Source: a virus. Taken from it: 45,654 nt of DNA. A program made the position numbers and the translations under genes. The notes below the pieces were generated by a model. That model ran no database searches, was not told where the DNA came from, and saw only the letters and a program-made list of their open reading frames with translations. Below, one piece after another: positions 39,085-45,654 of the stretch. Position 1 is the stretch's first letter. The number at the start of each line of letters is the position of its first letter. The stretch spans positions 1 through 45,654 of the IMG/VR virus record IMGVR_UViG_3300020005_000011; one strand, 5' to 3'.

Positions 39085-40385
39085 AAAATTTCTCTTCTTA
39101 TTCGTCCTTTAGAACGAACATAAACTCTGACATCCTTTCTTTTTAAATCTGAGGGATCGAAAGCAATATTCTTTACTTCTGAATTAGAAACTAATAAAAA
39201 AGACATTAATTGTTCTTTATTCATTGTTTTAGTGTCCTTTGAGGTGATTTTAGTCACTACCTCGTGAACTCTTTTAAATGGGTTGTAGAATTCATTAAGG
39301 ACTGTCTTTTGACGCTCGAGGAGTGATTCTCGTTCTTCTTGATTGGTATAGAGCATTTTCATTTGCTCTGATACTTGTTTTGCATTAGTTCCATCATATG
39401 ATAAGCAAAAATTATAGTCTATAAGTTTCTTTCCATTAAGATAAACATTCTCTAAAAAATGAGTGTGAAGAATACATATGCATTGATTATCCATCATTTC
39501 TGCAATGACAAAGTCTGATTTGCTTCCATAGTTGTTTGCTTTTAAATGATAACCTGAAAATGCAAACATGCTCTTTCTTAAATATCCTAGCATCTGATCA
39601 TTTGGTGCAATTCCTCGAATATTGATTTTATCAAGCTGATTTGAATTTTTATATGACAGATAAGAACAGTCAGGATTGTTAATAAAATCTAATGATTCAA
39701 TAGTTCGTCCTATTCCATAACATTCAAATTCTGTGTCAAATGTATTGCTGAGCATTAATTCAATCATCATTTCTGGTGACTTAAAAGAAGCAAAGCGGCC
39801 AATGTATACGCAAGAATTTTCTTTGTCCTTAATTTTTTCTTTGACTTGAGGAGTATAAGGATGAGCAAAATCAAAAATTCTGTCTTGCTTGTATGGAAGC
39901 CATTTTTTAATTTCTTTTGCATAATCTCCATCCTTTGAATTAAAGACAAATATATAGTCGATAAAATTAAGTCCTAGAAGAATCTTAGTCTGGTGATTGA
40001 TATATTGTGCGTTATTGAAAACTAAAAATGCTGCAAGAATAATATTTGCATTATGAAGTTCTTCTAATTGAGAATAAAATAAATCAATTTCTTCTATAGT
40101 GTTTTTGTCATTAGGAAAAGATCCTATGTAAATGATTTTTTCATTCTTCAGCTCATCGAATATGTTAACTGTTTCAATTACTTCAAAATCTGACAAAGAA
40201 AAATTTTTTGAATTTGAGTAATTGGCAAAATTACTTTTAAAATGAATGATTTTTTTGTTTTTGAATAGACGAGAAAATTCAATGACATGTTTTGTTCCAC
40301 CGACACCGTCTTGATTAGCATTAAGCCAAGTTATTTTATTGAACAATGTTCGATTGTAATTATCGTCCTGAACTTCCAAGTCCAT
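39081..40385 (-). CDS. T4 alpha-glucosyltransferase-like DNA glucosyltransferase, 434 aa
   Basis: GT-B fold protein with regions that line up by eye with T4 AGT: GVGGTKHVIEFSRLF with CGVTKFSLEQRDWF; FNSKDGDYAKEIKKWLP with SHSDNGDFNKVLMKEWYP; CVYIGRFASFKS with NRWIGRTTTWKG; SDFVIAEMMDNQCICILH with YTHLELGACGTIPVFW (the acceptor-side Glu). The catalytic His region of AGT is not clearly kept. Start at ATG 40385, overlapping dUTPase by 26 nt; a longer start lies deeper inside dUTPase. Extra C-terminal 60 residues are basic and may bind DNA. Expected role: adding glucose from UDP-glucose to hydroxymethylcytosine in DNA. A general GT4 enzyme is the alternative. Confidence 0.7.
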   Translation of the reverse strand: MDLEVQDDNYNRTLFNKITWLNANQDGVGGTKHVIEFSRLFKNKKIIHFKSNFANYSNSKNFSLSDFEVIETVNIFDELKNEKIIYIGSFPNDKNTIEEIDLFYSQLEELHNANIILAAFLVFNNAQYINHQTKILLGLNFIDYIFVFNSKDGDYAKEIKKWLPYKQDRIFDFAHPYTPQVKEKIKDKENSCVYIGRFASFKSPEMMIELMLSNTFDTEFECYGIGRTIESLDFINNPDCSYLSYKNSNQLDKINIRGIAPNDQMLGYLRKSMFAFSGYHLKANNYGSKSDFVIAEMMDNQCICILHTHFLENVYLNGKKLIDYNFCLSYDGTNAKQVSEQMKMLYTNQEERESLLERQKTVLNEFYNPFKRVHEVVTKITSKDTKTMNKEQLMSFLLVSNSEVKNIAFDPSDLKRKDVRVYVRSKGRIRREIL

Positions 40386-40791
40386 GGTGTTTTCTTTCTT
40401 TAACTTTTTGTACAATGAGCTTATCGTCAACTATTAAACAATTAGATGTATCTGTTCGATGGATTAAAATTTGTCCAATTTTATCTCCTTTATGAATTTT
40501 AAATGGAACATCTGAATTGTTTTGAAGAATAATTGAAATTTCTGATTCAAATCCTGCATCAATAATATCTCCGATAACGTCAATTCCATGATTAATTGCA
40601 AGACTTGATCTTCCATGCATGATATAAACCTTGTCAGTTTCTCCATTGATTGAAAAACCTAGCATAAATCGATGTCTTCGTCCTGGTTCTAGTGCATAGT
40701 CTTCTAATGACATTACATTCCATCCGCTGTCAAAAGAATATGACTTAGTTGGGATTTTTAATGATTGAGATATTTTTTTAATCCTGAACAT
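40360..40791 (-). CDS. dut: Trimeric dUTPase-like nucleotidohydrolase, 143 aa
   Basis: Five-motif dUTPase layout: DSGWNV (motif 1), GRSSLA (2), GDIIDAGFESEI (3), GDKIGQILI (4) and GLGSSGR at the C-terminus (5). It hydrolyses dUTP to dUMP, lowering uracil in DNA and feeding thymidylate synthesis. In T4 the analogous step (gp56) also destroys dCTP to force use of modified dCTP. Whether this enzyme accepts dCTP cannot be read from the sequence. Its end overlaps the glucosyltransferase gene. Confidence 0.88.
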   Translation of the reverse strand: MFRIKKISQSLKIPTKSYSFDSGWNVMSLEDYALEPGRRHRFMLGFSINGETDKVYIMHGRSSLAINHGIDVIGDIIDAGFESEISIILQNNSDVPFKIHKGDKIGQILIHRTDTSNCLIVDDKLIVQKVKERKHHGLGSSGR

Positions 40792-41067
40792 TTACAATAA
40801 AGTTTCTTTTGGATTAATTTTAAGTCTTCCTGTTTTAAGTTCTCTTTTAAAATCTAAATATTTTTGAGACACTTGTCTTGTTTTTATAGGATTTTTTAAT
40901 GTTCGTCCTTGATTGTCCTTTCCAATGAGGACTTCAACTGTCGGAATGCACCAAAAGGTTATTCTATTTTCAACTTTTTTTATTATTGCTCCTCTTCTTA
41001 TTGCTTCGTCAATGACCTCTTGCTTGACATAACCTAAGAGTTCATTTCTGACTAAATTAGTATTCAT
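40792..41067 (-). CDS. Hypothetical protein, 91 aa
   Basis: MNTNLVRNELLGYVKQEVID then mixed alpha/beta with ITFWCIPTVEVLIGKDNQGR and a basic end. It abuts the dUTPase start (TAA followed directly by ATG), so it belongs to the same operon. No recognised domain; possibly a small nucleic-acid-binding factor. Confidence 0.6.
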   Translation of the reverse strand: MNTNLVRNELLGYVKQEVIDEAIRRGAIIKKVENRITFWCIPTVEVLIGKDNQGRTLKNPIKTRQVSQKYLDFKRELKTGRLKINPKETLL

Positions 41068-41113
41068 AATTTTAGTTCTTAATTCTGCCCTCTAAATGAG
41101 AGCAGTCAAAAAA

Positions 41114-41359
41114 TTAAACTTGTGGTTGAGCTGCTGTTTCTGCTGATTGAGAAATTTCAATTGAAGGTTTATCCTCGTTTACTTGGGATTTTCTAATTCG
41201 AGATTTTTGAGCTTCTTTTCTTAAATTCTGAGCTTCAATTTTAATTTCTTGCAGATATTTTCTAAATTTAACGAGATTAGGATATCTTGGATTTTCTTCA
41301 TATGCAGTTAATGCTGAATCTGCATTTGACAATGATAATTTAAGTTTTGTTAAGTCCAT
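41114..41359 (-). CDS. Small basic protein, histone H1-like pattern, 81 aa
   Basis: MDLTKLKLSLSNADSALTAY followed by NLVKFRKYLQEIKIEAQNLR and KSRIRKSQ, then a polar acidic tail. The central helix with regularly spaced Lys/Arg is reminiscent of bacterial H1-like (Hc1) proteins, but the resemblance is weak. A DNA-binding role is possible. Confidence 0.45.
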   Translation of the reverse strand: MDLTKLKLSLSNADSALTAYEENPRYPNLVKFRKYLQEIKIEAQNLRKEAQKSRIRKSQVNEDKPSIEISQSAETAAQPQV

Positions 41360-41360
41360 A

Positions 41361-41609
41361 TTATTTATGTGTTAATTGTTGTTCTAATTTTCCTTCTTCT
41401 GCTTGAACTAAATATTGAATGATGTTTTCTCCAAGTATATGATATCGAGTTCCTGAAGTTCCTTTTCCTACGTATTTTACTGCTTTGAGATAATTATTAG
41501 TTCTTCTGTCAAGTTCAACCCATCTTCTTAAAGCTGGAAGAGATTCGATCCAGGGAATGAAGTCTAATAGTTCAGAAAGATTGTAATATTTTGCTGGATT
41601 TATTTCCAT
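41361..41609 (-). CDS. HTH DNA-binding protein, excisionase-like, 82 aa
   Basis: MEINPAKYYNLSELLDFIPW then LPALRRWVELDRRTNNYLKA and RYHILGENIIQYLV. The order of a YNLSEL-type helix, a recognition helix with RR, and a beta-hairpin resembles MerR/excisionase-type winged helices. ATG 41609 is chosen over a start 27 nt upstream because it follows the SSB-like end more tightly. Candidate regulator of this operon. Confidence 0.55.
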   Translation of the reverse strand: MEINPAKYYNLSELLDFIPWIESLPALRRWVELDRRTNNYLKAVKYVGKGTSGTRYHILGENIIQYLVQAEEGKLEQQLTHK

Positions 41610-41613
41610 ATAC

Positions 41614-41955
41614 TTAAAATGGAAGTTCATCATCACTTATGTTAATTTGAGGTTTATCGACCAAAACCTTGTCTTCTAAAACTTTAACTCTTTGTTCCAG
41701 TATATCTAGCTTTGTTGGAAGCTTGAAGTTTTTAAATCCGTCCCTTTCTTCAATTATGATATTGACTTCATCTCCTTGTTTTAGACCCATAACTCTGTCA
41801 TCTTGATTAAATGCTAATGTTGAAAACCATTCGTCTCCAAATTTATCTGTCTTAATGGAAATTTTCCAGAAAGATTTTCCTTCTCTAGTCTTAAATTTAG
41901 TCCCGTCTTTTTTCTGATCTGAAACATAAACTTGTGTTAGTTTGACTGTATTCAT
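41614..41955 (-). CDS. SSB-like OB-fold protein, 113 aa
   Basis: Strand-rich N-terminal half (FWKISIKTDKFGDEWFSTLA, GDEVNIIIEERDGFKNFKL) fits an OB fold, followed by a short helix and the acidic tail ISDDELPF, very like the SSB C-terminal tip DDDIPF that recruits partner proteins. It likely coats single-stranded DNA during replication or recombination. It lies next to the RecB/Cas4-like nuclease. Confidence 0.72.
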   Translation of the reverse strand: MNTVKLTQVYVSDQKKDGTKFKTREGKSFWKISIKTDKFGDEWFSTLAFNQDDRVMGLKQGDEVNIIIEERDGFKNFKLPTKLDILEQRVKVLEDKVLVDKPQINISDDELPF

Positions 41956-41961
41956 ATTTTT

Positions 41962-42711
41962 TTATTTAATGATATCATTTAATTCCTGTTGAAGTTTATA
42001 AATTTTTAAGCAAGCTAGAAAGACTTCTTGATTGCTTTGTCTTCCATAGCTTTTTTCAATTACAAATTCTCCGTTCTTTCTGCAGTTGATAATCATATAT
42101 CCTTTAATGTCTTGATATAATTCAGTTTCATTTTCTGATAAACAGATGTCATAGCCTGCTATTTGCCAGAACATATCTGGACTTACTCCTGAACTTGTCT
42201 TGATGTCTCCTATGTATTTCTCTCGTCCAATTTCAAAGACTAAGTCGACTGTTCCTGCATACCAGAATTTCTCTGAATATACTTGTTTTTCACTTTCTAA
42301 AAATTTTACTCTGTTGTCTTCACTCCATTTAACAAAATTATCAGTTATATGCTTGATGTCTTGTTCAGAAACTGGAGGATTTGAATTGTTGATTTTAGCA
42401 TTGACATAAGATTCAATCCACGTATGCGTCTTTTTTCCTGTATCGGCTGCGGTTCTTGATATTTGTCTATGAGAGTTTTTAGCTTGCTCTAATAATTCAT
42501 CTGTTACTCTAAATGCAGTTAACTTAGAATCAGAATCATAAATTTTTTCTGCATTTTGTTTAATATATTCAATCGTAGTTTTAGCAGCCCAAGCGACAAG
42601 CCATGGCTTACTGATAATTGAAATCACACTTGTAACTCCTGTCAGAGGTTTTTCGTTTAAAGTATAGAGGTGTTTGTCTTTGTCAAATTTGAAATTTTTA
42701 TTTTCTATCAT
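41962..42711 (-). CDS. PD-(D/E)XK exonuclease (RecB/Cas4-like), 249 aa
   Basis: The core WYAGTVDLVFEIGREKYIGD (around residues 148-168) with IKTSSG and QIAGY gives the D...xIKTxxG...QxxxY order of RecB-family PD-(D/E)XK nucleases. N-terminal segments TGVTSVISIISKP and AADTGKKTHTWIE match those seen in phage exonucleases. No Cys cluster, so an iron-sulfur Cas4 type is unlikely. With the SSB-like neighbour it may form a recombination pair or resect DNA. Confidence 0.8.
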   Translation of the reverse strand: MIENKNFKFDKDKHLYTLNEKPLTGVTSVISIISKPWLVAWAAKTTIEYIKQNAEKIYDSDSKLTAFRVTDELLEQAKNSHRQISRTAADTGKKTHTWIESYVNAKINNSNPPVSEQDIKHITDNFVKWSEDNRVKFLESEKQVYSEKFWYAGTVDLVFEIGREKYIGDIKTSSGVSPDMFWQIAGYDICLSENETELYQDIKGYMIINCRKNGEFVIEKSYGRQSNQEVFLACLKIYKLQQELNDIIK

Positions 42712-42866
42712 ATTTTTAGAATTTGCCTTTCTTTATTTTTATAGATAATTAATATCTCGTTCTTTTGAAATTGTCTGACTTTCTTAATGTCACTTAAATT
42801 AATTTTATTGTTCTTAAGAATTTGTTCAATTTCACTCGAAGTTTTAAATGTATCGATTTTAGGCAT
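42708..42866 (-). CDS. Small hypothetical protein, 52 aa
   Basis: MPKIDTFKTSSEIEQILKNN and KKVRQFQKNEILIIYKNKER. It overlaps the end of the ParB-like gene by 8 nt and the start of the nuclease by 3 nt (ATGA), fitting the coupled operon. Probably a small alpha/beta protein. Confidence 0.55.
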   Translation of the reverse strand: MPKIDTFKTSSEIEQILKNNKINLSDIKKVRQFQKNEILIIYKNKERQILKI

Positions 42867-43770
42867 TTAATTTGACCTTTTCAACTGCGAATTTTTCAAT
42901 TGTTGCATGCAGTAAATATAGAAGAGAAAGAATACGGTCTTTCTGAAACTGAGGGAGTTCTTCAATTGAATGGTTTTTTAACAGAGTATTAAGACTCATT
43001 ATTTCAAGAGCTAATTCTTCAACTAAAGCAATTTTAGGTTTGAGAATGTCAGTGATAGGGCTAGGACTGTATCCAGTAATGTGTTTACGAAGAAGATTTG
43101 TAGCTTCATACTCTTTGAGATTGTAAAAGTTGAAGTTGAAGATTTTATCTTCGTAAGAAGGAAAGTTGACAAGAGCAAAGGCTAATGCTAGTTTAACTTC
43201 TCTGTTTGTGATTTTATCATCATCTATTTTTTTTAAGAATTTTAGTTTTTGCTCTTTTGACATCTTCTTTAAAGAGTGAATTAATTTAGGTGAATGCTTT
43301 TTAGCTATTTTCTTGCCTAATTCATCTAATTTTAGATACACCAAATGACTCTTGACCCAGCTGTGTGATTTTCCGATTGTTCTTGCTAGCCAGGCAGAAC
43401 CTTGATCTTTAGAATAGTTAGTAGATTTTTTCCAAAACATCTTGATAAATTTCTGTATTGCATGGGCTGTCTCGTCAATGTCCATTGTTTGATTATGGAT
43501 ATTTTCTAAGAATTGTCTTCTGAATCTTGACTTGCTGTCAGTCATTTTTATGATTTTAGCAGGCACAGTTTTAAGACCTGCTAACTTTGCTGCTCTCCAT
43601 CTACTTTCACCTGTGATTATAACATAGTCTTCATCAATTTCAATAGGATTAATCATGCCTTCTATAGAAATGTTTTTAGAAAGTGATTCTAATGTTTCAG
43701 GACTAAATCTCTTGCGGGGCTGATCAGGGTCTGGCTTGATTTTGTTAATATCTATTTCTTCAATTTGCAT
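42859..43770 (-). CDS. ParB-like protein, 303 aa
   Basis: The N-terminal ParB/Srx domain is clear: INKIKPDPDQPRKRF, EGMINPIEI and ITGESRWRAAKLAG (about 52-65), then a helical region with KSHSWVKSHLVYLKLDELGK as the HTH. In chromosomal ParB this domain binds CTP and spreads from parS. In phages such proteins often regulate transcription or nick DNA. No ParA ATPase is found here. AAGGAG lies upstream and the start overlaps the preceding gene. The C-terminal 100 residues are less typical. Confidence 0.8.
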   Translation of the reverse strand: MQIEEIDINKIKPDPDQPRKRFSPETLESLSKNISIEGMINPIEIDEDYVIITGESRWRAAKLAGLKTVPAKIIKMTDSKSRFRRQFLENIHNQTMDIDETAHAIQKFIKMFWKKSTNYSKDQGSAWLARTIGKSHSWVKSHLVYLKLDELGKKIAKKHSPKLIHSLKKMSKEQKLKFLKKIDDDKITNREVKLALAFALVNFPSYEDKIFNFNFYNLKEYEATNLLRKHITGYSPSPITDILKPKIALVEELALEIMSLNTLLKNHSIEELPQFQKDRILSLLYLLHATIEKFAVEKVKLNA

Positions 43771-44323
43771 GACTGAGCTCCTTGACTTTTTCTCTAATTC
43801 TTTTCTTTGCTTCTAATGCTTTAGTCTGGATAGTCTCTGATATTTCTAAAATTGAATCATATTCCTCAGGGTGCTTTTCTAAAAATATTTCCATTGATTC
43901 AACTTGCCGAACAAGAGAAGGATTAGACATATACTTTTGCCTATTATTTGAACTTTCAATAAAATGTTCTTTGTTTTCAGTAACATCAGCTAAGATACCT
44001 TCCTTTCCAAATTCTCCTCGTACTGTGCCGACTGGATGAATGAAGTATCCTTTTTTTCTTAAAATATTAAGAGAATGTTGGATTTCGTCAACTGTCTTAT
44101 GGTATCTCTTGGCATAACCAGACATGGTGTCTTTGATTCCTTCTTTGACATCATTGAGAATTTTATAATTTAAGCTTCCAGGAATTATATGATCGTAAAA
44201 ATTCTTGTAGCCTTGCTTTTGATATTCAATGCGTCGTTGTTGTTTTACTCTTTCAGTAGTATATTTGCTCCACTTTTGTTTATTTTCTAACCTCTGTTGG
44301 TCTGTTAATCGTCGTCTAGCCAT
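43760..44323 (-). CDS. Winged-helix-like protein, 187 aa
   Basis: A strongly basic start (MARRRLTDQQRLENKQKW; KQQRRIEYQKQGYK) is followed by MSGYAKRYHKTVDEIQHSLN and ILRKKGYFIHPVG, which reads like a winged-helix pair with its wing. The C-terminus is charged helix. AAAGGA lies before the ATG. It could be a DNA-binding replication or regulatory factor; I cannot name a family. Confidence 0.55.
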   Translation of the reverse strand: MARRRLTDQQRLENKQKWSKYTTERVKQQRRIEYQKQGYKNFYDHIIPGSLNYKILNDVKEGIKDTMSGYAKRYHKTVDEIQHSLNILRKKGYFIHPVGTVRGEFGKEGILADVTENKEHFIESSNNRQKYMSNPSLVRQVESMEIFLEKHPEEYDSILEISETIQTKALEAKKRIREKVKELSHAN

Positions 44324-44489
44324 TTAAATCCTTTCCATTTAATTCTTTAAGTACATTTTCTCGAGCTTCTTCTTCTCCTTCAATTTTTCCATCGTCAAAA
44401 GAAAGAGATTTTATTCTGTCAAGATGCAAGTCGCATAAACATACTACTATATTTGTGCTTCCACATTCGTCGCAATTATGTTCAATCAT
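44316..44489 (-). CDS. Small zinc-binding-like protein, 57 aa
   Basis: MIEHNCDECGSTNIVVCLCD with CxxC and CxC..H (CLCDLH) in the first 25 residues, a likely zinc site, then an acidic helix. ATG 44489 has GAGGA upstream and overlaps the previous gene's end. Function unknown. Confidence 0.6.
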   Translation of the reverse strand: MIEHNCDECGSTNIVVCLCDLHLDRIKSLSFDDGKIEGEEEARENVLKELNGKDLNG

Positions 44490-44733
44490 GTTTATTTTCC
44501 TCCTCATCTGCATTATTATCTTCCAAATCTAACTCGATATCTTCTTCGTCTTGATGCTGTTTATCAATAGGAGCATATTGATTATGAAAGTCATCTAATT
44601 TCCAAATCATTCTGTCCATGTTAGGAATAAGCTTGCTTCTCTGATAATCAGCATCAAATAATCCTATTTCTTTTTTTAAGTCTTCAGACAATTTGATCAA
44701 ATCATCATTTAATTCTGAAAGTGTTTTAGTCAT
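44482..44733 (-). CDS. Acidic helical protein, 83 aa
   Basis: MTKTLSELNDDLIKLSEDLK with helical Leu heptads and a highly acidic tail (DEEDIELDLEDNNADEEE). ATG 44733 has AGGAG at 6 nt spacing; the ATG 6 nt upstream is directly abutted by it. Possibly a DNA mimic or partner-binding protein, but nothing specific is seen. Confidence 0.6.
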   Translation of the reverse strand: MTKTLSELNDDLIKLSEDLKKEIGLFDADYQRSKLIPNMDRMIWKLDDFHNQYAPIDKQHQDEEDIELDLEDNNADEEENKHD

Positions 44734-44842
44734 AATCATCTCCTAGATCAATGTCATGAATATCTAAAGATTTATCATTGCCATTGATTATATTGTTAGC
44801 GATTACGAGTGCAACCATTCCTAAGAATATTTGAAGTATCAT
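44726..44842 (-). CDS. Single-pass membrane microprotein, 38 aa
   Basis: MILQIFLGMVALVIANNIIN then an acidic tail (DIHDIDLGDDYD). A strong GGAGG precedes the ATG. It overlaps the next gene by 8 nt and the previous stop by 3 nt. Confidence 0.6.
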   Translation of the reverse strand: MILQIFLGMVALVIANNIINGNDKSLDIHDIDLGDDYD

Positions 44843-44955
44843 ATATTCCTCCACCAATTCATGAACTTGGAATCTTTAGCTGCAATTTTTGTAAGAGTCC
44901 ACATTATTGCCATTAATATCCAGAGACTGATCAGTACTGTTAAGATTATTGTCAT
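44839..44955 (-). CDS. Single-pass membrane protein, 38 aa
   Basis: MTIILTVLISLWILMAIMWT then a basic end (KDSKFMNWWRNI). AAAGGAAA precedes ATG 44955. A start 93 nt upstream is possible but lacks such a site. Its stop overlaps the next start. Confidence 0.6.
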   Translation of the reverse strand: MTIILTVLISLWILMAIMWTLTKIAAKDSKFMNWWRNI

Positions 44956-45048
44956 ATAATTTCCTTTCGAGTATTTATTGATTAATTTTTTAGAGAAGGA
45001 AGGGAGTTCTTGGCAGATACCTTTTCCTTCCCTCTCTAAAGCCAACAA

Positions 45049-45252
45049 CTAATTAAATATTTCATTTATAGCTTGAACTGATTTAGCCAATCTTTCGCTT
45101 ATAGCTTGAACTGATTTAGCCAATCTTTCGCTTGAACTTTTTGCTCCATTTTTTGTATGCTTCTCACAAGCATATTTCCCTACGGCTTTGGAAGAAGCGA
45201 AATGAGTTTTGTGTTTACAAAACCAGCATTTTTTAGGTTCTGGAAATTCCAT
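45049..45252 (-). CDS. Small Cys/His protein with tandem repeat, 67 aa
   Basis: CWFCKHKTHF and CEKH (about residues 9-31) form a likely zinc site. The C-terminal half is two copies of SERLAKSVQAI, from a 33-bp DNA repeat. It is the first gene of the leftward operon, preceded by AAAGGA. Function unknown; first-gene position suggests an immediate-early role. Confidence 0.65.
   Translation of the reverse strand: MEFPEPKKCWFCKHKTHFASSKAVGKYACEKHTKNGAKSSSERLAKSVQAISERLAKSVQAINEIFN
45066..45131. repeat. Two perfect 33-bp tandem repeats
   Basis: The 33-base unit at 45066-45098 repeats exactly at 45099-45131, in frame with the zinc-type protein and giving an 11-residue repeat. Perfect identity points to a recent duplication. 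Confidence 0.9.
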
Positions 45253-45294
45253 CTTTATTCCTTTCGTTTAAGTATTCGACCTTTATCTGTATTC

Positions 45295-45323
45295 ATTATA
45301 CTATAGTATCTTATTCTTGTACA
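45295..45323 (-). promoter_or_regulatory. Leftward early promoter
   Basis: On the minus strand, TGTACA (45318-45323) and TATAAT (45295-45300) are 17 bp apart. A 12-bp palindrome ATACTATAGTAT (45298-45309) overlaps the -10 side and could be an operator. It lies 42 nt upstream of the first leftward gene. Confidence 0.7.
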
Positions 45324-45468
45324 CCTTTGCTCATACTGTAATCTGTTAATAAGTGGCCTTTGTTCACCTCTGTATAGCCAGAATCATTCAAAAGAAATTC
45401 TTAAAGAAACGTAAAGCTGCCCATTTATTATGGAATAAAGTGATATAAAAGGGAAATCACAAAGTTAT

Positions 45469-45507
45469 TAACATATTAACAGTTTCATGTTAAACATTAA
45501 TATGTTA
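45469..45507. promoter_or_regulatory. Nested inverted repeats over the rightward promoter (operator candidate)
   Basis: TAACATATTAA (45469-45479) and TTAATATGTTA (45497-45507) are perfect 11-bp inverted partners. Between them TTAACA (45476-45481) and TGTTAA (45488-45493) form a second inverted pair. The outer repeat runs into the -10, the inner one flanks the -35. A repressor dimer or tetramer is the natural reader; I cannot say which gene encodes it. Confidence 0.6.
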
Positions 45508-45511
45508 TAAT
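45483..45511 (+). promoter_or_regulatory. Rightward promoter
   Basis: TTTCAT (45483-45488) as a weak -35, 17 bp, then a perfect TATAAT (45506-45511). The start would be near 45518, about 20 nt before the leader hairpin (right copy at 45538-45583). This is the only clear promoter for the long rightward gene series. Confidence 0.65.
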
Positions 45512-45527
45512 ACTTGAAGATAGCCAA

Positions 45528-45653
45528 TTAAACAAATGTCCGGTCACAAGCCCCGCTACTCCCTGACCGGACGGCGGGGTTTTAAAAATATATGAAAGCA
45601 AAAGATGTAATTAGCCATTGGGAATTTCTTAAAACTCTTATCGAAAGAGAAAA
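45528..45653. repeat. 126-bp direct terminal repeat, right copy
   Basis: Exact copy of 2-127. It directly follows the rightward promoter, so joining the ends places the leader and first genes downstream of that promoter. This joining makes biological sense and supports circular or redundant ends. Confidence 0.9.
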
Positions 45654-45654
45654 A

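Larger units (their letters stand above)
45253..45527. other. Divergent intergenic control region
   Basis: This 275-bp gene-free, AT-rich stretch carries the leftward and rightward promoters and the inverted repeats. The 45325-45465 part between the two promoters holds no ORF or clear repeat. A second promoter there cannot be excluded. Confidence 0.75.

Noticed and set aside
42859-43770. Plasmid-prophage lifestyle based on ParB
   Set aside because: There is no ParA, no telomerase or integrase and no obvious repressor, so ParB alone does not support it.
1-45654. Recoding of TGA
   Set aside because: Many genes, including terL and the HMase and kinase genes, end cleanly at TGA with the next start overlapping, so the standard code applies.

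Overview
The window looks like the whole genome of one AT-rich, tailed double-stranded DNA phage. A 126-bp sequence recurs exactly at both ends (2-127 and 45528-45653), so the molecule is probably a circle, a concatemer or a terminally redundant genome of about 45.53 kb. Packaging and head genes are followed by a nozzle-like tail protein and ejection-type proteins. I see no tape measure, tail-tube or sheath gene, so a short-tailed podovirus architecture is most likely. TGA works as a stop throughout and Shine-Dalgarno sequences are common, so the host is a bacterium using the standard code; I cannot name it. I see no integrase, and I find no convincing tRNA gene or CRISPR array.

Layout. A divergent control region (about 45253-45527) holds a promoter for each arm. 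The rightward arm (66-32695) begins with a structured leader, a small ORF and a lambda-O-like replication protein that carries its own palindromic iterons. It continues with HNH nuclease, terminase, portal, scaffold, decoration protein and a major capsid gene. The capsid gene is split after 10 codons by a group I intron that encodes an HNH homing endonuclease. Next come neck and tail genes, two large ejection-type proteins (one with an ADP-ribosyltransferase-like domain), a 1818-residue mosaic fibre, lectin-like proteins, a GT4 glycosyltransferase and a lysis module with a papain-like cysteine peptidase. The leftward arm (45252-32692) is one tightly overlapping early operon: small zinc and membrane proteins, a ParB-like protein, a RecB/Cas4-like nuclease and an SSB-like protein. 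After these come dUTPase, a T4 alpha-glucosyltransferase-like enzyme, a kinase/uracil-DNA-glycosylase-like fusion, a dCMP-hydroxymethylase-like enzyme and a family B DNA polymerase. It ends with a cluster of microproteins. The arms converge at a terminator near 32700.

Most interesting point. The 37367-40791 segment reads as a compact, translationally coupled DNA hypermodification cassette. The thymidylate-synthase homologue matches T4 gp42 (deoxycytidylate hydroxymethylase) at substrate-choosing positions. The neighbouring GT-B enzyme resembles T4 DNA alpha-glucosyltransferase, and a nucleotide kinase fused to a UDG-fold domain lies between them. This predicts hydroxymethylcytosine, probably glucosylated, in a small podovirus-like genome rather than a large T-even one. 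Other notable items are an origin inside the O-like gene, the capsid intron, three structured RNA leaders (genome start, capsid operon, lysis genes), an operator nest over the rightward promoter and a family of three treble-clef-like microproteins. All functional calls come from reading motifs and recalled family features; no database search was run.
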